From the NCBI GenBank assembly GCA_011524395.1, contig WTKN01000203.1, positions 1 to 45,488 on the forward strand: a stretch of DNA of 45,488 nucleotides, given 5' to 3'. A model generated the notes under the pieces. That model was given only the letters and a program-made list of their open reading frames with translations, did not search any database and was not told the DNA's origin. Within the stretch, counting starts at the first letter, position 1. Each line of letters begins with the position of its first letter. Below are positions 25,401 through 34,184 of this stretch, piece after piece. Source of the stretch: Moorena sp. SS36440bin_2 (GTDB taxonomy: Bacteria > Cyanobacteriota > Cyanobacteriia > Cyanobacteriales > Coleofasciculaceae). Position numbers and translations under genes: made by a program.

Positions 25401-26273
25401 TACACCATTGATAAAGATGGGTAAAGGAGTTAATCCAGCTTCCTCAAAGTAGCGAATTAACTGGGGAATATAAGGTTGTTTTGTAACTACATGTTTGCGA
25501 TAAAGCAGAATACCAACAACAGGGTTTTCTCTAAGGTTGTGTTGATAATCTAGCGGCGTGGTAGCGCTTTGCCCAATAACGTTTAATTGTTTAACTTTGA
25601 AGTTTTTGTACCATTCTAGGTATTGTCGTGGAGATTCAAAATACCCGTCGTAGTCCGGATGGAGTAGCCCCATGTTTGGAGTTTCCACTGGTGGCGGAAT
25701 TTCTCCCACTTTCAGCTCTAAGTATTTCTCTGCCAGGGTCCAGAACATAGATGCCACATTGTCTGAACCACCAGCATTCCAGTAACCGTAGATAATTAGC
25801 CAATTGCGCAAGTCTTGGACTTTTCTAGCAGGAATATATTTCAGCAGCTTCGGACCAATTTTCAAAAAACTGATATAACCGGCTAAGCGGTCTTCTTCCC
25901 GACCGTTGCTGAATTTGTCGAGGATGAATTTTACTGGCTTGGGCATCCCCTTGGGTTTATCCCCAATTTTGAACTGACCAATTTGAGTCAGGCTGATCAG
26001 TTCTAGAGCTGACTCGAATACCAAGCGGATGGGGATGTGTTGGATGCGATCGCGTAACCATAACACTTGGTCATAATCGAATAGTAGACTACCGAAGAAG
26101 ACTTGGGCATCTTGGAGGGCAGCATCGACAGTATCAGGGTTAGCAGTGATTTCGCGATCGCTAAATACTCTAATATCCAGTTCCGGACAGCGGGAGCTAG
26201 CTAACTCAGCAGCTTTGCGGTACAACTCAGCGTTGAAGGATTCAAATCCTGCTATCAGTACAATCCGTTTCAT
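22434..26273 (-). CDS. chlH: Magnesium chelatase subunit H
   Basis: The 1,279-residue product belongs to the ChlH/BchH/CobN family, the large porphyrin-binding subunit that inserts Mg into protoporphyrin IX with ChlD and ChlI. Landmarks are the start 'MKRIVLIAGFESFNAELYRK', 'GSMEAGRQVAVAKRILTAKN', 'VVHFGMHGTVEWLPGSPLG' and the end region 'IGWGGTADFQDNWVYDQAAD'. The N terminus differs from that of the usual chlH of oxygenic phototrophs, so this may be a second paralogue; CobN is less likely given the ChlH-like middle and end. A low-complexity linker with (NGDSL) and (NQQPATS) repeats sits near residues 505-535. No chlD or chlI gene is nearby. Confidence 0.85.
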   Translation of the reverse strand: MKRIVLIAGFESFNAELYRKAAELASSRCPELDIRVFSDREITANPDTVDAALQDAQVFFGSLLFDYDQVLWLRDRIQHIPIRLVFESALELISLTQIGQFKIGDKPKGMPKPVKFILDKFSNGREEDRLAGYISFLKIGPKLLKYIPARKVQDLRNWLIIYGYWNAGGSDNVASMFWTLAEKYLELKVGEIPPPVETPNMGLLHPDYDGYFESPRQYLEWYKNFKVKQLNVIGQSATTPLDYQHNLRENPVVGILLYRKHVVTKQPYIPQLIRYFEEAGLTPLPIFINGVEGHVAVRDWMTSTYETQQRQLDNVETPSLSKDAVEVDAIVSTIGFPLVGGPAGSMEAGRQVAVAKRILTAKNVPYCIAAPLLIQDIYSWTRQGIGGLQSVVLYALPELDGAIDTVPLGGLVGENIYLIPERVKRLTGRVKRWIQLRKTPPDQRRIAIILYGFPPGYGATGTAALLNVPRSLLKFLHALKKQGYTVGELPEDGEELIRWVKAADEGLNGDSLNGDSLNGECSNQQPATSNQQPATTVNVKTLQEWLGYLLTTRIEKQWQSLTGTGIKTNGDEFEIGGIELGNVWIGVQPPLGISGDPMRLMFERDLTPHPQYTAFYKWLQNDFDAHAVVHFGMHGTVEWLPGSPLGNTGYSWSDILLGNIPNLYIYAANNPSESMLAKRRGYGVLISHNVPPYGRAGLYKELVVLRDLISEYREDPQKNYALKEAICKKIVDSGLDTDCPFEDAKGLGIAFSPENAQMFSADSFNRYLVKLYNYLLVVEQRLFSSGLHTLGQVPDSEQLGSYLRAYFGEDVPEAMVKAIVDGEFESQTPEAREQVEDEKVEEALRIGELLMQTGEELSNLLRGLNGEYIPPAPGGDLLRDGPGVLPTGRNIHALDPYRMPSPAAYERGREVARKIIAQHLEEHQEYPETVAVMLWGLDAIKTRGESLGILLELVGAAPVKEGTGRIVRYDLMPLAEVGHPRIDVLANLSGIFRDSFVNIVELLDDLFRRATEADEPEEQNFIRKHGLALRSQGVDNVSARLFSNPAGDYGSLVNDQVVDGNWESPDELANTWQSRNVFSYGRQDKGQARPEVMEQLLKSTSRIVQEIDSVEYGLTDIQEYYANTGGLKRAAEKQGGKTVNASFVESFSKDTTPRKLEDLLRLEYRTKLLNPKWAEAMANQGSGGAYEISQRMTALIGWGGTADFQDNWVYDQAADTYALDEEMAKRLRQANPEAFRNIVGRMLEANGRGFWEPDHETLQKLRELYDLADEKIEGVTAVG
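24664..24760 (-). repeat. In-frame short repeats inside chlH
   Basis: On the plus strand, TTGCTGGTTGCTAG-type units (about 24668-24705) are followed by three AAGCTGTCACCATTC-type units. On the coding strand they give LNGDS and NQQPATS repeats. They lie between two folded parts of the chelatase and look like tolerated repeat expansion. Confidence 0.75.
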
Positions 26274-26824
26274 GGAACCAGCTCGAAATAATTCTTTACA
26301 CTTCGATCATATTTGATCATAATCGTACTGATCGGCTAACCTTCCCATTGGCCTTGGGTAAGTCGTCGCAGGATTGAGAATAATTATTAATTAGACTTGG
26401 GCGCAGTTGTCGGCAACTTCGGACAAAAGAACTTTGGACAAGGGAAAAATAATTGACGAAAACAGTATCAAAAAGCGCTGTATTGCTGAGCAGAAGTTTG
26501 CTATTTTTATTACTTTTTTTCTATATAAATGCTAAATAAATTGTGAGAATTTGGTTTCCTGTTCCTTACTCCCTATTCCCTGTTCCCTATTCCCTGTTCC
26601 CTGTTCCCTTTGGTATAGATATCAACTAACAATGCTGTAGTTGACGATTCCCCATAAGCCATTACCAAAAATACCGGGACTATTTGATAACTGATTAACC
26701 TGACTTACTATCAATCATCTTGCCAGTGTTATGGAAAACTCCTGAATTTTTATACAGTTGTCAAAAAATTCGTCATAATCAAAGATAAAAGTCAGGTAAT
26801 CATTTAGAGTTAGAGGTACTGAAG
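26274..26824. other. Intergenic region with TTCCCTG repeats
   Basis: About 550 bases between divergent chlH and the response regulator. A tandem run of CCCTGTT/CCCTATT units occupies 26558-26609. The rest is AT-rich. Promoters for both genes must lie here, but I could not fix them. No open frame looks coding. Confidence 0.55.
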
Positions 26825-27502
26825 ATGAGGATTTTACTAGTAGAAGATGATGAGCGGATTACCGACGCCCTTGCTGAAGACCTCACCGACCAGCATTATG
26901 TCGTGGATGTTGCCAATGATGGTCAAGAGGGTAGGGAACTAGTAGAGAGCTTCAGCTATGATTTAATTTTGTTAGATGTGATGCTGCCAAAGATTGATGG
27001 TATTACCCTTTGCCGCAAGTTGCGCTCCCAAGGCGACCTTACTCCCATTCTAATGCTGACGGCTCGGGATACCATCAGTGATAAAATTCTAGGACTGGAT
27101 GCTGGTGCAGATGATTATCTAATAAAACCCTTTGATTTAGGGGAGTTGTCCGCTAGGATTAGAGCCTTACTGCGCCGGGGAAATACTACCTTACCACCTG
27201 TACTGGAATGGGATTCCCTCCGCCTTGACCCCAGTACCTGTGAAGTCTTCTATAAAGATAACCTCTTATCCCTAAGTCCAAAAGAGTATGCTCTGCTAGA
27301 ATTTTTCCTGCGCCATCCTCGCCGTGTGTTTAGCCGTGCTCAAATCCTGGAAAACCTATGGTCTTTTGAGCGACTACCAGAAGAAGCAACGGTTAAAGCT
27401 CATATCCGAGGTTTACGACAGAAACTCGATGCAGCAGGAGCTCCCTCTGATTTGATTGAGACAGTCTATGGTTTGGGTTATCGTCTGAAAGAAAAACCCT
27501 AA
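26825..27502 (+). CDS. OmpR/PhoB-type response regulator
   Basis: The 225-residue cytoplasmic regulator has a receiver domain (about residues 1-118: 'VEDDERITDALAEDL', phosphorylation site D51 in 'LLDVMLPK', 'LTARD', 'KPFDLGELSARIRALLRR') and a winged-helix DNA-binding domain (about 125-222: 'LSPKEYALLEFFLRHPRR', 'VKAHIRGLRQKL', 'ETVYGLGYRL'). It is a normal-length member. The sensor kinase gene follows 265 bases later. Cyanobacterial pairs of this look include RppA/RppB and the nickel-responsive NrsR/NrsS, but the sequence does not decide among them. Confidence 0.93.
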   Translation: MRILLVEDDERITDALAEDLTDQHYVVDVANDGQEGRELVESFSYDLILLDVMLPKIDGITLCRKLRSQGDLTPILMLTARDTISDKILGLDAGADDYLIKPFDLGELSARIRALLRRGNTTLPPVLEWDSLRLDPSTCEVFYKDNLLSLSPKEYALLEFFLRHPRRVFSRAQILENLWSFERLPEEATVKAHIRGLRQKLDAAGAPSDLIETVYGLGYRLKEKP

Positions 27503-27655
27503 TTCAATATTTATTTGTTACTTTTGAAAGTTGCAGTTTTGCAGGTTGGTAGGTTGGCAGGTTTAATGTTGACGGTATTCCTGAAGTAAGGAATCCTATC
27601 AAGTATAGTTTGGTCAGTTACCAATTACCAATTACCGATTAAGCTGTTGTACGTT

Positions 27656-27714
27656 TTTTGCCTTTTGCCTTTTGACTTTTGCCTTTTGCCTTTTGCCTTT
27701 TGCCTTTTGCCTTG
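27656..27714. repeat. Tandem TTTTGCC heptamers
   Basis: About seven TTTTGCC units (one changed to TTTTGAC) lie between the regulator and kinase genes. The same unit occurs at 13866-13893 and in reverse form (AAGGCAA/AGAGGCA) elsewhere. They lengthen the gap inside what was probably one operon. Confidence 0.8.
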
Positions 27715-27767
27715 ATAAAAACCATTTTAAATTTTTATATTACTAATTATTAATTACTATTTACCAG

Positions 27768-29039
27768 ATGTTTAAAGGTCTACGCTGGCGTCTTCTGTTG
27801 TATTACCTGATGGTAATGGCTGCAATTTTAAGTGTATTTGGTGCGGGTGTTTATGTTTTTTTAACACAGAGTCTGTACCAGCAACTTGACAAAAAATTAC
27901 GGACTTTAGCTCAATCCGCCGCTCCATCATTTACTGAAGTAGAAGTGAAAGGTAGTCAATACATTGAACAAGTTGATGAAGTCCCCTGGCGAGATATCTT
28001 TAACCGAGACCGACAAAGCCTAGAATGGTTTGATGCTAAGGGTAAACTATTGGCAAGGCGAGGTGCCATTGTGTTGACTTTCCCACCAAAACTGGGTTCG
28101 TGGACTCTAGAACTCCCCGAGACATCAGAACCAATTAGAACCTTTACAATTTCTGTCTTTAAAGACACCTCGAAACCAAGCCAGCCATCCCTAGAGGGCT
28201 ATATTCGAGCCAGTCAATCCACAGAGGATGTAGAAATTGTCCAAAGCCAACTATTTTGGGGATTAGGAATGGGAGGAATGATCGCTCTAGGGTTTGTTGG
28301 TATCGGTGGACTTTGGCTGACCCAGAAAGCTCTTGAGCCAATTGAGCAAAGTTTTAAGCAGCTTAAACAGTTTACTGCTGATGCTTCCCATGAATTGCGC
28401 AGTCCTCTGACAGCCATTAAAGCCTCTGTGGATGTGATGCGAAATCATCCTGAGCGAATTCATCCCAAGGATGCTAAGAAGTTAGTGGCTATTGCTAGCG
28501 CTACAGATCAGATGAGCTACTTAGCAGAAGATTTACTATTTTTAGCTCGCACTGATGCAGCCTTGTCAATCCCGACCCGAAAGTCAGTCCCAATTTCCCT
28601 CAATACAGTTTTGCAGAATGTGGTGGAATTGTTAGAATCCTTTGCTCAAGATAAGCAGATTACCTTGGAATATAAGTGCCTGACAACAGTGTCTGTAATT
28701 GGGGATGAAGGGCAACTGACCCGTTTATTTTCCAACTTGCTAGAGAATGCCCTGCAATACACACCCCCTAAAGGAAAAGTGGTTCTTACTGTTGGCAAAC
28801 AGAATCGCTGTGCCCTGGTCATGATTCAGGATACTGGCATTGGTATTGCTCCTGAACATCAGCCGTTTGTGTTTGATCGCTTCTGGCGTGCGGATAAAGC
28901 TCGTTCTCGCCGAGAGAGGGGTACGGGGTTGGGACTTGCGATCGCTAAAGCAATCACTCACAGTCATGGGGGAAAAATCACCCTTACGTCTCAGGTTGGG
29001 GTTGGTAGCTGCTTTGAGATACGTTTACCGCTGGTTTAG
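27768..29039 (+). CDS. Sensor histidine kinase
   Basis: The 423-residue protein has two membrane helices (about residues 12-34 and 166-186) enclosing a periplasmic sensor domain of about 130 residues. The cytoplasmic part has the H box 'ADASHELRSPLTAIK' (H208), N box 'LFSNLLENALQYTPP', G1 'IQDTGIGIAPEH', F box 'FDRFWRADKARS' and G2 'GTGLGLAIAKAI'. It is a complete class I kinase, the likely partner of the regulator at 26825. A HAMP domain is short or missing between TM2 and the H box. The signal is unknown. Confidence 0.92.
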   Translation: MFKGLRWRLLLYYLMVMAAILSVFGAGVYVFLTQSLYQQLDKKLRTLAQSAAPSFTEVEVKGSQYIEQVDEVPWRDIFNRDRQSLEWFDAKGKLLARRGAIVLTFPPKLGSWTLELPETSEPIRTFTISVFKDTSKPSQPSLEGYIRASQSTEDVEIVQSQLFWGLGMGGMIALGFVGIGGLWLTQKALEPIEQSFKQLKQFTADASHELRSPLTAIKASVDVMRNHPERIHPKDAKKLVAIASATDQMSYLAEDLLFLARTDAALSIPTRKSVPISLNTVLQNVVELLESFAQDKQITLEYKCLTTVSVIGDEGQLTRLFSNLLENALQYTPPKGKVVLTVGKQNRCALVMIQDTGIGIAPEHQPFVFDRFWRADKARSRRERGTGLGLAIAKAITHSHGGKITLTSQVGVGSCFEIRLPLV

Positions 29040-29135
29040 GAAAATAGCTTCTAGGTTGGGATTTTTCTTTCAAATAATTATATAGGGATCCGTTTAGGAA
29101 TGAATTGTGAGAATCTTTGATGGGATATTCCCAGG

Positions 29136-29177
29136 GCGTGCGCTTAACCCGTAATTAAATTCGCCACGGGTCGCACC
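29136..29177. repeat. GGTGCG...CGCACC palindromic repeat, copy 2
   Basis: GTGCGCTTAACCC...ACGGGTCGCACC matches the unit at 7544-7588 with a shorter loop. It is followed by CTCCCTA tandem units (about 29178-29203). Confidence 0.6.
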
Positions 29178-29316
29178 GCTCCCTACTCCCTACTCCCTAC
29201 TCCCTAATTTATAACTTCCTTACCGACTTTTTTACTTTTGGGTAATAATCTCAAACTATGAAGCCGTTTAGTTGGAAAGCGTTAAGCATACCTAGCATTC
29301 AGGAGAGATGATCTAA

Positions 29317-30018
29317 ATGAAAACTCGCATTAAGTTGCTAACAGGTATTCTGGGATTAAGTGCTCTGATTAGTTTCCCGGCAATAGCGCAAGAAAAAACA
29401 GAAAACTCAGTTAAAGATGCTCTCAATGGTGCAACTGAGTCTATGAATGAGTCTATGGTAGAAAGCGCTCCCGATTCCTTGAGCAAACCCCTTCAAGAGG
29501 GTGAAAAGGTAGAAATGCCAGCTACTACTGACACTGAATCTACAACCAGTAACCTAGTAGAGCAAGCTGCGAGCAATGATCAATTCCAAACCCTTGTCAA
29601 AGCACTTGAGGCAGCGGGCTTAACGGAAACCTTAGCAGGTGAAGGACCCTACACGGTTTTTGCTCCCACCAATGATGCTTTTGCTGCACTGCCAGCAAAT
29701 ACTTTAGAGAGTCTACTACAACCAGAAAACAAAGAAGTACTGCTACAGCTGCTAAAGTATCATGTTGTAAGTGGTGCAGTTCCTAGCAGTGAAATCCAGT
29801 CCGGAGAAATTACCACTATGGCTGGAAAATCATTGACAGTACAAGTGGGTGAAGACGGTAATGTTAGTATCAACAATGCCCAGGTAACTCAAGCAGATAT
29901 TAAAGCTGATAACGGCATTATTCATGTTGTTGACCATGTAATTCTTCCCTCAAGATCTCATGCTCAATCGGAACCAGAACCAACAGGAGTCATGCCAAGC
30001 ACTTTGCCTGAACAATAA
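29317..30018 (+). CDS. Secreted fasciclin (FAS1) domain protein
   Basis: The 233-residue protein has a signal peptide cleaved near 'FPAIAQ', a low-complexity acidic linker (about residues 25-85), and one FAS1 domain. Its markers are 'FQTLVKALEAAGL', 'GPYTVFAPTNDAFAALP', 'LLQLLKYHVVSG' and the H2-box-like 'NGIIHVVDHVILP'. FAS1 domains serve adhesion at the cell surface. An AGGAGAG ribosome-binding site precedes ATG 29317. The BON lipoprotein gene follows 56 bases later and the two end at one terminator. Confidence 0.92.
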   Translation: MKTRIKLLTGILGLSALISFPAIAQEKTENSVKDALNGATESMNESMVESAPDSLSKPLQEGEKVEMPATTDTESTTSNLVEQAASNDQFQTLVKALEAAGLTETLAGEGPYTVFAPTNDAFAALPANTLESLLQPENKEVLLQLLKYHVVSGAVPSSEIQSGEITTMAGKSLTVQVGEDGNVSINNAQVTQADIKADNGIIHVVDHVILPSRSHAQSEPEPTGVMPSTLPEQ

Positions 30019-30074
30019 GTAATCAACCGGACTCGATTTAGCAAATACAAGGATAGAACAAGGAGAAAGTAAAG

Positions 30075-30533
30075 ATGAATAAGTTGATGCCAATTTTACT
30101 AGGTGGAGTGATTCTGTTTGGTGCTGCTGCTTGCGATGAAGCTAAAACAAGTGATGAAGCCTCCTACTCTATAGATAAAAACGATGAAGAACTAGTCACC
30201 TTAAAGCCTGAAGGAAATCAAGGCGATGCTATGCTCCAAGGAACCCAACAGGAAATCGAGTCGAACCTTGGAACTACTCAAGAGCAAAATCAAGCCTTGG
30301 GTAACTTAGAAAACCTTGATCAAGATCAGCAACTAGCCAGTTTAGTACTTAATAATTTGGCAACCAATCTCCCCAATAGCCAGTTGGAAGTTGAAGCCGC
30401 AGAGGGAATTGTGACTATCTCAGGAAAAGTCTCGTCTGATGATCAATTGAGTCAGATTGCACCTTTGGCAATCCAGGTTGAAGGTGTTCAGAGCGTGGAT
30501 GTTCAAGCTACTGTCAAAGAGCCAAACAGCTGA
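30075..30533 (+). CDS. BON-domain lipoprotein
   Basis: The 152-residue product has a lipoprotein signal with the lipobox region 'FGAAACDE', a Gln/Asp/Glu-rich spacer, and one BON domain at the C terminus ('ASLVLNNLATNLPNSQLEVE', 'EGIVTISGKVSSDDQLSQIA', 'EGVQSVDVQATVK'). BON domains are thought to bind membranes or phospholipids at the cell envelope. AAGGAGAAAG precedes the ATG, a strong ribosome-binding site. It is paired with the FAS1 gene, suggesting a joint envelope role. Confidence 0.9.
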   Translation: MNKLMPILLGGVILFGAAACDEAKTSDEASYSIDKNDEELVTLKPEGNQGDAMLQGTQQEIESNLGTTQEQNQALGNLENLDQDQQLASLVLNNLATNLPNSQLEVEAAEGIVTISGKVSSDDQLSQIAPLAIQVEGVQSVDVQATVKEPNS

Positions 30534-30614
30534 TCGCTTATCTGCTCAAGTCCCAATCCGTTGTTGCCAATGTTACCTAATTGATGTAATTATCTAATCC
30601 ATAGAGAGGAGTTA

Positions 30615-30653
30615 GTCGCCTATTGCTTTTGCCATAGTGATAGGCGACTTTTG
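30615..30653 (+). terminator. Rho-independent terminator of the FAS1-BON operon
   Basis: GTCGCCTAT pairs exactly with ATAGGCGAC around a 16-base loop and is followed by TTTTGTTGTT. Confidence 0.85.
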
Positions 30654-30781
30654 TTGTTGAGTGTGCCTCGGCTTGAATTCATGCTCTAGCCATCCGATTT
30701 TAGTTGTAAAACAGCGGAAGAGCAGGAAGATGGGGAATATGGTTAAGAGGAGAAAGAGGGGCAGGAGGGTAAAAATTCTTA

Positions 30782-30824
30782 GGTGCGCTCTTACCATTAA
30801 GAATTAAATTGGCCACGGGTCGGT
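30782..30824. repeat. GGTGCG...GGGTCGG repeat, copy 3
   Basis: It is close to the unit at 7544-7588 but the right end has changed from GTCGCACC to GTCGGTC, so pairing is weaker. The rest of the gap from 30534 to 31129 holds only the terminator and AT-rich DNA; no gene is seen. Confidence 0.55.
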
Positions 30825-31129
30825 CTTGAAGAATAGTATGCCGTGTTATTGTCAATAAATTAATTGCTATGTATAGCCATAGCAATTGATTGTGATTGTA
30901 GCAATGGTAAGAATACGGATAAAAAGATTAAGATTGACTTGGATTATCTGTGTATCGGTGTTTATAGCAATCTCTTATTATTCGTGAACAGTGACAGTTC
31001 GGAACTCAAATTAACTAACTAGGGAAGTATTGTTCACCTAGGCATTAGGATTGTTATATCCGTGTGGTGCTCAAGGGCGATAGGATTGTTGAGAAAGTAT
31101 CCAAATTGCCGGATCAGGTGCAACTTAGT

Positions 31130-31843
31130 ATGATCATCACGTCAATCCCTGTTGAAACCATAACCGCCCAGCAGATCATTGATACCTGTCTTACCATGAA
31201 CAGTCTTGGGATCAATCAAGGTACCAGTGGTAATGTGAGTGTCAGGGTTAGAGACAGTATCGGTGAGGCAATAGCAATCACCCCCAGTGGACTAGACTAC
31301 GAAGACCTAACTCCTGAGAAACTATGCAAAATTTACTTCGGCAAAGACAAAGAACCTGTATTTGTTGAGAATAATCATTATTTACCCAGCAGTGAATGGC
31401 GATTTCACTATGACATACTTTTAAATCGAACTGATGTCAATGCTATTGTCCATACTCATAGCATCCATGCTACAGCATTGGCTTGTATGGGTATAGCTAT
31501 ACCCAGCTTTCATTATATGGTGGCTAGGACAGGTGGGAGCAGTATAAAGGTAGCTGATTATGCTACCTTTGGTACTCAAGAACTTAGCAACAACGCCCTA
31601 AAAGCATTGGAAAATTCCCTTGCCTGTTTGTTAAAAAATCATGGTATGATTGCCTGTGGTAAAGATTTAAGGCACGCTCTGAAAGTTGCCCAAGAGTTAG
31701 AAACCTTGGCTGAAATGTATATTAAAATCCTCAGCGTTAACAAGATTTATGGAGAACCTCAATTATTGAGTGAGGAAGAAATGGAAATAGTTATAGAAAA
31801 GTTTAAAACTTATGGAGTTCAGCCAAACATTGGTCATGGGTGA
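31130..31843 (+). CDS. Class II aldolase (fuculose-phosphate aldolase family)
   Basis: The 237-residue enzyme belongs to the Zn-dependent class II aldolase/adducin family, which cleaves sugar phosphates such as L-fuculose-1-phosphate to DHAP and an aldehyde. Visible motifs are 'GINQGTSGNVSVRV' (phosphate binding), 'TPSGLDYEDLTPEKL', 'SSEWRFHYDILL', the metal ligands in 'IVHTHSIHATALAC' and 'LLKNHGMIACG'. A GTG at 31064 would add 22 residues with no family match, so ATG 31130 is preferred. The aldehyde dehydrogenase gene lies 336 bases downstream; the two could act in sequence on lactaldehyde or acetaldehyde (inference). Confidence 0.88.
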   Translation: MIITSIPVETITAQQIIDTCLTMNSLGINQGTSGNVSVRVRDSIGEAIAITPSGLDYEDLTPEKLCKIYFGKDKEPVFVENNHYLPSSEWRFHYDILLNRTDVNAIVHTHSIHATALACMGIAIPSFHYMVARTGGSSIKVADYATFGTQELSNNALKALENSLACLLKNHGMIACGKDLRHALKVAQELETLAEMYIKILSVNKIYGEPQLLSEEEMEIVIEKFKTYGVQPNIGHG

Positions 31844-32179
31844 TTGAATAGTATTATTTTATAGATTTTATAAAAAAATCAAATAGTTTAGGTACACAAG
31901 TTTTTGATTTTAGGTAATAGAAAATCTGGAACAGGGAAAAGGTAAAATCATAGATGTATACAACCTCATTAATATCATAACCCCTATAGATATTACCATA
32001 GGGATATTTAGGGGTGCTATAGTTAAAGTGTTAACAAAATTAAGCAAAACTTTAATTTGAATTAACACTAGGTAATAAAATATTAATAAAATATATAGTT
32101 TTAGTTGAATTTTCAGTTGACAATCCACCATTAGAATTGAGAATGTCATAAAAAATCAACTTAACGACATAAGACTATT
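31844..32179. other. AT-rich intergenic region
   Basis: About 340 very AT-rich bases between the aldolase and aldehyde dehydrogenase genes. No gene, tRNA or clear hairpin was found; promoter-like AT tracts are too many to choose from. Confidence 0.5.
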
Positions 32180-33664
32180 ATGGTCACTGCCCCTACACCA
32201 AAGACAACACCACAGACAACGGTCAAAATCGGTCCAACTCAGCTGCTGATTAACAACGAATGGGTAGAGAGCGTCTCTGGGAAACGATTTGAGACGATTA
32301 ACCCTGCGACAGGAGAGGTGATCTGTGATGTGGCTGAGGCTGATGCCCCAGACGTTGATAAAGCAGTAGTGGCGGCTAGGACAGCCTTTACCAGTGGAGA
32401 CTGGCCGAAAATGTCGGCCACCCAGCGGGGGGAGTTACTCTACAAGCTAGCTGACTTAATCGAAGCAAACAAGGAAGAAATAGCACGGCTGGAAACCCTA
32501 GACAATGGGAAGCCCTATCGTGATTCGTTTAATGCAGATGTGTCTTTAGTCATTGCTTGCTATCGGTACTATGCTGGGTGGGCAGATAAGATTCAAGGCA
32601 AAACAATTCCCATCAACGGACCCTACTTCTGCTACACGCGCCATGAACCGGTGGGAGTGGTTGGTCAGATTATTCCTTGGAACTTTCCACTGTTGATGCA
32701 AGCTTGGAAGTTAGGTCCAGCATTGGCAGCTGGTAACACCGTGGTGATGAAAACGGCGGAACAGACTCCTTTATCAGCGTTGCGGATCGGTGAACTGATT
32801 ATCGAAGCAGGTTTCCCTCCTGGTGTAGTGAATCTTCTTTCAGGCTATGGACCAACCGCTGGGGCTGCGATCTCACATCATATGGATATCGATAAAGTTG
32901 CCTTTACCGGCTCGACCGAGGTAGGGCATCTAATTATGGAAGCTGCTGCTAAAAGTAATCTCAAGCGGGTCACTCTAGAACTTGGTGGTAAGAGTCCTAA
33001 CATTGTCTTTGCTGATGCTGACATGGATAAAAGCATTGAGGGCGCTCACTTTGCCCTGTTTTTTAACCAAGGACAGTGCTGTTGTGCTGGTTCCCGGCTG
33101 TTTGTGGAAGAAAAGTGCTATGACGAGTTTGTAGACAAGTGTGTGAAACGGGCGCAAAATCGCACAGTTGGTGACCCGTTTGATGCCAACACAGAACAGG
33201 GTCCCCAGGTAGATCTCGAACAGTTCAATAAGGTGATGAGCTATATTGAGTCTGGTCAGCAGGAAGGAGCTCAGATGTTGTGTGGTGGTGGTCGAGTTGG
33301 CGATCGCGGTTACTTCATCGAACCGACAGTGTTTGTTGATGTCCAAGACCAAATGAAGATTGCCCAAGAAGAAATCTTTGGACCAGTGATGAGCATTATT
33401 AAGTTCAAAGATATGGATGAAGTGATTAAGCGGGCAAACGATACTATGTATGGCTTAGCCGCAGCCGTGTGGACTCAGGATATTACTAAAGCTCATGCGA
33501 TCGCAAACAATGTCCGTGCTGGTACTGTCTGGGTAAATTGCTACGATGTGTTTGATGCCGCAGCTCCCTTCGGTGGTTTCAAACAGTCTGGCATTGGTCG
33601 TGAACTTGGGGAGTATGGCTTGCAGCAATACACTGAAGTCAAGACAGTGACTGTTCAATTGTAG
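32180..33664 (+). CDS. NAD(P)-dependent aldehyde dehydrogenase (ALDH1-like)
   Basis: The 494-residue cytoplasmic enzyme oxidises an aldehyde to the acid. Markers are '[16 protein letters not shown]', the cofactor site '[20 protein letters not shown]', '[16 protein letters not shown]', the catalytic Glu in '[12 protein letters not shown]', the catalytic Cys in '[13 protein letters not shown]' (C301) and '[10 protein letters not shown]'. The triple-Cys site is like that of animal ALDH1/2, and cyanobacterial relatives have been linked to apocarotenal/retinal oxidation. With the upstream class II aldolase, lactaldehyde oxidation is also possible. Substrate cannot be fixed from sequence. Confidence 0.93.
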   Translation: MVTAPTPKTTPQTTVKIGPTQLLINNEWVESVSGKRFETINPATGEVICDVAEADAPDVDKAVVAARTAFTSGDWPKMSATQRGELLYKLADLIEANKEEIARLETLDNGKPYRDSFNADVSLVIACYRYYAGWADKIQGKTIPINGPYFCYTRHEPVGVVGQIIPWNFPLLMQAWKLGPALAAGNTVVMKTAEQTPLSALRIGELIIEAGFPPGVVNLLSGYGPTAGAAISHHMDIDKVAFTGSTEVGHLIMEAAAKSNLKRVTLELGGKSPNIVFADADMDKSIEGAHFALFFNQGQCCCAGSRLFVEEKCYDEFVDKCVKRAQNRTVGDPFDANTEQGPQVDLEQFNKVMSYIESGQQEGAQMLCGGGRVGDRGYFIEPTVFVDVQDQMKIAQEEIFGPVMSIIKFKDMDEVIKRANDTMYGLAAAVWTQDITKAHAIANNVRAGTVWVNCYDVFDAAAPFGGFKQSGIGRELGEYGLQQYTEVKTVTVQL

Positions 33665-33667
33665 CAT

Positions 33668-34184
33668 TGTAGCAATCTAAAAGCCTGGGTTTTACTATCA
33701 ACAACCCCAAAGGCTACAGCAAAATAAGGCTACAGCTAGTTAGTTGGTAATTTGGGACAAGGTAATGGGTAATGGGGAATTCTAAGCCAATTTCCTATTG
33801 CCCATTACTTTATGCTGTGCTCAAGGTTCAAGTTAAAGTTCAGATTAAAGTTCAGAACAATTGCTTATGATAGCATCTGCGGATAATTACCCTTTAATAA
33901 AAATCTCCCTATCTCCCCATCTCTCCATCTCCCTATCTCCCCATCAATTTTCTTGATTATGGCTAGTTAACCGGACTTGATATTATAGGACAATAATTTA
34001 AAGTCCTATGATGTTATTCCTTAAGGTTTCTTGATCCGGATCAATTTAGAAAAAAACAAGTGTTCAGTGTGAGTGTTCCATTTAGTAGCAGTTTATTAAA
34101 TTTTGTTAAGCACCCTTGGCTTACATGGACTAACATAGAAGAGAATTGGATAAAAGGGCTAATTAGAGAGATTAAGAAGGTATC
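33668..34184. other. Intergenic region with CTCCCTATCTCCCCAT repeats
   Basis: About 520 bases. A tandem run of CTCCCTAT/CTCCCCAT units covers 33904-33944, and AAAGTTCAG units repeat at 33832-33856. No coding frame was found. The strong AAGAAGG site just before 34185 belongs to the amidase gene. Confidence 0.55.

Noticed and set aside
27656-27714. Tandem heptamers as a CRISPR array.
   Set aside because: The units are adjacent without spacers; no CRISPR-type repeat-spacer pattern was found anywhere in the window.
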